A stretch of 64,000 nt of DNA, from assembly GCA_947500545.1 (NCBI GenBank), contig CANMSO010000007.1:248001-312000 (forward strand), written 5' to 3'. Source of the stretch: an uncultured Aquimarina sp. (lineage in GTDB: Bacteria; Bacteroidota; Bacteroidia; Flavobacteriales; Flavobacteriaceae). Position 1 is the stretch's first letter, and each line of letters begins with the position of its first letter. Shown here one piece after another: positions 60,617-64,000 of this stretch. Below the pieces are notes generated by a model. It did no database searches. It was not told the DNA's origin and worked only from the letters and a program-made list of their open reading frames with translations. Both the position numbers and the translations under genes were made by a program.

Positions 60617-61003
60617 TTATCCTAATAAGAAATGAAAAGATTCTTCTTCTTCAGAATATGAAGTGTTGTGAATTAAGGATATTCTATGTCTGTATATCGA
60701 AGAAATAAAAACTGAATAACTTTTGGTTTTAATAGCACTAATTTTGGTGTGGATTATAAGTAATTGTGCTATTGATGCCAGATTTTGACCATATAAAAAG
60801 CATTCTCCATGGTTTTTAAAAACCTTATTATAGATAACCGTCTTTTTGTAGGGACGTTTTTTTGCAACGACAAGTTCTGTGGTTACCTTTTGGTTTTCTT
60901 GTGAAGTATAATTAGAATATCCATCTAAACTAAATAAAATAGCAATGGCAAAAAACCATTTCCAAATAGGAAGTTTATAATATAAAGCTGAATATTCTTT
61001 CAT
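60617..61003 (-). CDS. Small membrane-anchored or secreted protein, unknown
   Basis: 128 aa from the ATG at 61003 (MKEYSALYYKLPIWKWFFAI). One N-terminal hydrophobic segment, then a Ser/Tyr/His-rich region. No recognised motif. The coding character is moderate and the two neighbouring small minus-strand genes may form a unit. Confidence 0.45.
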   Translation of the reverse strand: MKEYSALYYKLPIWKWFFAIAILFSLDGYSNYTSQENQKVTTELVVAKKRPYKKTVIYNKVFKNHGECFLYGQNLASIAQLLIIHTKISAIKTKSYSVFISSIYRHRISLIHNTSYSEEEESFHFLLG

Positions 61004-61121
61004 TACATACAAAAATAAGGTTTTTATACCAGAAAATCTGGCTTAGATTACCAAGAAGGAGTATGAGCTTTAGACAAAAAAGCTTACTTTTGTGAATTCT
61101 ACAGAATAGGAAGAATACACT

Positions 61122-62198
61122 ATGATTGATAAATTAAATATCGTAAAGCAACGATTTGATGAGATAAGCGATTTGATTATCCAACCAGATATTATTGCTG
61201 ATCAAAAAAGATATGTAAAGCTTAATAAAGAGTATAAAGATTTCAAAGCTATTATGGATAAGCGAGAACTTTATATTGAACTTACAAGTAATATTAAAGA
61301 GGCTGAAGAAATTATTGCTGACGGTAGTGATGCCGAAATGGTGGAAATGGCCAAAATGCAATTAGAAGAAGCCAAAGAAGAACTACCAGCTTTAGAAGAA
61401 GAAATACGCTTCATGTTAGTGCCAAAAGATCCAGAAGATGCAAAGAATTGCGTAGTTGAGATCCGTGCAGGTGCAGGTGGGGACGAAGCTAGTATTTTTG
61501 CAGGAGATTTATTTAGAATGTACACCAAGTACTGTGAAGGTAGAGGTTGGAGTACAAGTGTAGTTGACCTTAATGAAGGAACTAGTGGTGGCTACAAAGA
61601 AATTATTTTTGAAGTTAACGGTGAAGATGTATATGGTACTTTAAAATTTGAAGCGGGTGTGCATCGTGTACAACGTGTTCCTCAAACCGAAACCCAAGGT
61701 CGCGTGCATACTAGTGCGGCTACAGTTATGGTGCTTCCGGAGGCAGAAGAGTTTGACGTGGAGTTGGATATGACAGAAGTAAGGATCGAGAGAACTACTT
61801 CTACTGGTCCTGGTGGGCAATCGGTAAATACAACATATTCTGCAATAAAGCTACATCATGAGCCAACAGGAATGATAGTAAGTTGCCAGGATCAGAAATC
61901 ATCACATAAAAATCTTGAAAAAGCATTGAAAGTATTACGATCCAGGCTTTACGAAATGGAACTTGCCAAAAAACAGGCTGCAGATTCTGAGAAGCGTAAA
62001 AGCATGGTGTCATCGGGAGATAGATCTGCAAAGATTAGGACATATAACTACCCTCAAGGCCGTGTAACAGAACACCGTATAGGGTTGACGTTGTATGATC
62101 TAGGTAATATTATCGATGGTAATATTCAGAAAATTATAGATGAACTTCAACTGGTTGCAAACACAGAAAAATTAAAAGAATCTAACGAGGTATTTTAA
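61122..62198 (+). CDS. prfA: Peptide chain release factor 1
   Basis: 358 aa, full length. Domain I helical, VEIRAGAGGDEASIFAGDL, stop-codon recognition region VPQTETQGRVHTSAATV, and the catalytic GGQ loop TSTGPGGQSVNTTYSAIKL. Terminates translation at UAA and UAG. A terminator follows. Confidence 0.97.
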   Translation: MIDKLNIVKQRFDEISDLIIQPDIIADQKRYVKLNKEYKDFKAIMDKRELYIELTSNIKEAEEIIADGSDAEMVEMAKMQLEEAKEELPALEEEIRFMLVPKDPEDAKNCVVEIRAGAGGDEASIFAGDLFRMYTKYCEGRGWSTSVVDLNEGTSGGYKEIIFEVNGEDVYGTLKFEAGVHRVQRVPQTETQGRVHTSAATVMVLPEAEEFDVELDMTEVRIERTTSTGPGGQSVNTTYSAIKLHHEPTGMIVSCQDQKSSHKNLEKALKVLRSRLYEMELAKKQAADSEKRKSMVSSGDRSAKIRTYNYPQGRVTEHRIGLTLYDLGNIIDGNIQKIIDELQLVANTEKLKESNEVF

Positions 62199-62263
62199 TT
62201 CCTAATAAACTATAAATTGAATTTTTCTGGGAATTGAAATGAACAGATCATAATATAAGAAAA

Positions 62264-62294
62264 CCTATGAAATTTGATTTCATAGGCTTTTTTG
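62264..62294 (+). terminator. Terminator of prfA
   Basis: Stem CCTATGAAAT/ATTTCATAGG with a 3-base loop and a TTTTTTTG tail, 65 bases past the prfA stop. Confidence 0.8.
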
Positions 62295-62668
62295 TTGGTA
62301 CAAAACTATTTGCTTGTCTTTTTTAGTAATTCATAATACAAAACCTCCTTAATCTTCAGGAGCTAATATTACTATATTGTTTCCTGTATTCTTAAGCGGA
62401 TTTGCAAGAATATGTTTTCGAGTTTTTACTGGCTATTTTTGTGGTTTTACCATAATTTACTTTGTTAAAAAAATCATAACTTGAGCGCAGATTATTAGGC
62501 CCTTTATCTTTAAACTTCTAATTGACCTATTGCATTAATATCAATTGTTAATTTACCCATTAGCAAATACCCTTTTGTAGTTAATGCAACCAAATTTTAA
62601 GGATTCCGTTGTCATTAATAATATTTATAATAAAACACTTTGTCAAAATAGTTTTATAAATATTTTTT
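62295..62668. other. AT-rich intergenic region
   Basis: About 370 bases without open frames of note. Presumably holds the promoter of the large secreted protein. Confidence 0.4.
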
Positions 62669-64000
62669 ATGGAATATAGTTACCTACTTAAAAGAATTTT
62701 TTTATTAAAATTGACTATTCAAAAAAGATGTAATTTCTTTTTTATAGTGATTCCTTTATTATTTTTTGGAATATCACATGTGAATGCCCAAAGTTGTACG
62801 GTTAATGCGGGTATTGATCAAACCATTTGTGAAAATGAAACATTACAGCTACAAGGAAATAGCTCTGGAGATTTTACAAGTACCGCAGTTTGGAGCCAAA
62901 TTAGCGGTCCTTCTGTTATTATTAGTGATACAAATATAGCCGATCCACTTATTACAGGTTACATTGGAGGTAATATATATGTTTTTCAATATGCGGCACT
63001 ATGTCAAAATGGTACAGAACCTAAAGAAACTGTTGCCATAACAGTAAATCCCATTACTACAGCCAGTACGGGTTCAGATATTATGTCCTGTCCCAGCAGT
63101 AATGGTTCAGTGATAGCAACAGGAAATACGCCAAGAGTTGGCGAGACCGGATCTTGGTCAATAGTAGGAAGCAATGATGCAGGGGTAACTATAAATTTCC
63201 CCAATTCAACTACAACAACTTTAGATCTTGCCGAGACAAGTGCAGGAGTTACTACATTAAGATGGACCTTAATTAATGGAAGTACGTCTTGTAATTCTTC
63301 ATCCGATATTCAAATTACCAATTATGGAGGAGAAACTCCTGTAACCGCTGGACCAGATCAAACACTATCTAATTGTTATACAGCTACACAATCTACTTCT
63401 TTAAGCGGAAGCTTTGGTGGGAATAATATAAATGGCCAACAAGGAACGTGGATCTTTGTAAGTGGTCCAAGCACTCCCACGATTTCTAACGTTAACAATT
63501 CGAATACTGGTGTATCAGGTTTAGTAGAAGGTACGTATATATTTAGATGGTCTGTGTCAGGACCTTGTGTAAATGGTAGTGATACCGTAAACATTATTGT
63601 GCCAGCAGCAACTCAAGATGTAACTACAGCTACAATTCCAGATGATAATCAGCGATTTTGTGATACTTCAACAACACAAACCACATTAGTAGGATCTACA
63701 CCTGATTTTACAAATGAAACAGTTTTGTGGGAACTGATAGCAGGAAACGGAAGTACAATTACAATTGTAGATCCCACAAACCCAACAACACAAGTTACAG
63801 GTTTAGTGGCTCCAAGAAATTATCAATTTAGATATACAATCACAAATAATCTGACAGGTTGTACTTCTTCAGATACAGCGAGAGTACGTTTTGGTACTAG
63901 TCCTACCATTACAGCAAATGCACCATCGGGCAGTGATATAGTTGGAACCTGTGATCAAACAAATTTTGTTGTTCCATACACAGTTACAGGAGGAAATAGA
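62669..64000 (+). CDS. N-terminal part of a giant secreted Ig/PKD-like repeat protein, cut by the window end
   Basis: Open for 444 codons from the ATG at 62669 to the last base, no stop. The N-terminus has a basic start, a hydrophobic signal (FFIVIPLLFFGISHVNAQS) and then CTVNAGIDQTICENETLQL, the beginning of PKD/SprB-type repeats. At least four tandem domains of 80-100 residues follow (each with AG.DQT and GxWxxxSGP motifs, regularly spaced Cys). Known: such proteins in Flavobacteriaceae are usually exported by the type IX system and act as adhesins or gliding-surface proteins. The C-terminal sorting domain would be outside the window. Confidence 0.85.
   Translation, partial: MEYSYLLKRIFLLKLTIQKRCNFFFIVIPLLFFGISHVNAQSCTVNAGIDQTICENETLQLQGNSSGDFTSTAVWSQISGPSVIISDTNIADPLITGYIGGNIYVFQYAALCQNGTEPKETVAITVNPITTASTGSDIMSCPSSNGSVIATGNTPRVGETGSWSIVGSNDAGVTINFPNSTTTTLDLAETSAGVTTLRWTLINGSTSCNSSSDIQITNYGGETPVTAGPDQTLSNCYTATQSTSLSGSFGGNNINGQQGTWIFVSGPSTPTISNVNNSNTGVSGLVEGTYIFRWSVSGPCVNGSDTVNIIVPAATQDVTTATIPDDNQRFCDTSTTQTTLVGSTPDFTNETVLWELIAGNGSTITIVDPTNPTTQVTGLVAPRNYQFRYTITNNLTGCTSSDTARVRFGTSPTITANAPSGSDIVGTCDQTNFVVPYTVTGGNR

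Overview
The window is AT-rich DNA from a marine member of the Flavobacteriaceae (Bacteroidota). An Aquimarina-like genus is my guess, not something the sequence proves. Support for the family: promoter -7 boxes of the TAnnTTTG type, GSII and GSIII glutamine synthetases side by side, a beta-glucan (laminarin-type) degradation locus, a Bacteroidota-type curli operon, a BlaI/BlaR1 pair with flavobacterial features, and a very large secreted repeat protein running off the right edge.

Layout. (1) 1-4.9 kb: a beta-glucan locus with a GH17 cut by the left edge, a GH30 lipoprotein, a GPH-family sugar transporter and a second, apparently cytoplasmic GH17. (2) 5645-40218: a complete-looking prophage in the 3' part of a tRNA-Arg(ACG) gene, bounded by perfect 50-bp direct repeats, with the integrase beside the reconstituted tRNA. 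Its late genes lie on the minus strand: small and large terminase subunits and a Dam-type methylase; then portal, HK97 protease, HK97 capsid, connectors, tail tube, a lambda-like -1 frameshift pair, tape measure and tail tip/fibre proteins. Its early region has DnaB, an HTH replication protein, many tiny proteins, and a CI-like repressor divergent from a small regulator. This is a siphovirus of the HK97 assembly type. I recognise no endolysin.

(3) Three cargo zones sit in the prophage. At the left end (6.0-10.1 kb) three single-gene plus-strand cassettes encode a PIN-like nuclease, a Shedu (DUF4263) nuclease and a third protein with a restriction-endonuclease-like signature. They are separated by long imperfect-palindrome modules and bounded by short inverted repeats. 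This array is the most likely undescribed system here. Between portal and terminase lie small regulatory and basic proteins, an ATGA-coupled chain of tiny proteins, and a lipoprotein polymorphic toxin (AHH nuclease end) followed by a DUF1963-type immunity protein. Beside the integrase is a secreted protein of unknown function.

(4) 40.4-64 kb is ordinary chromosome: an SPFH-like protein, apt, a BlaI/BlaR1 system with three palindromic operators and a companion protein, a tiny conserved flavobacterial protein, a Na/Ca exchanger, divergent GSII and GSIII, a curli operon with fused Csg proteins, a PurM-like protein, MsrA, small secreted proteins, prfA, and the start of a giant adhesin-like protein.

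How parts fit together: the prophage took over the 3' half and terminator of the tRNA-Arg gene and supplies replacements. Its accessory genes look like lysogen-benefit cargo (anti-phage nucleases, a toxin/immunity pair, secreted proteins). All functional assignments come from reading motifs; no database search was run.
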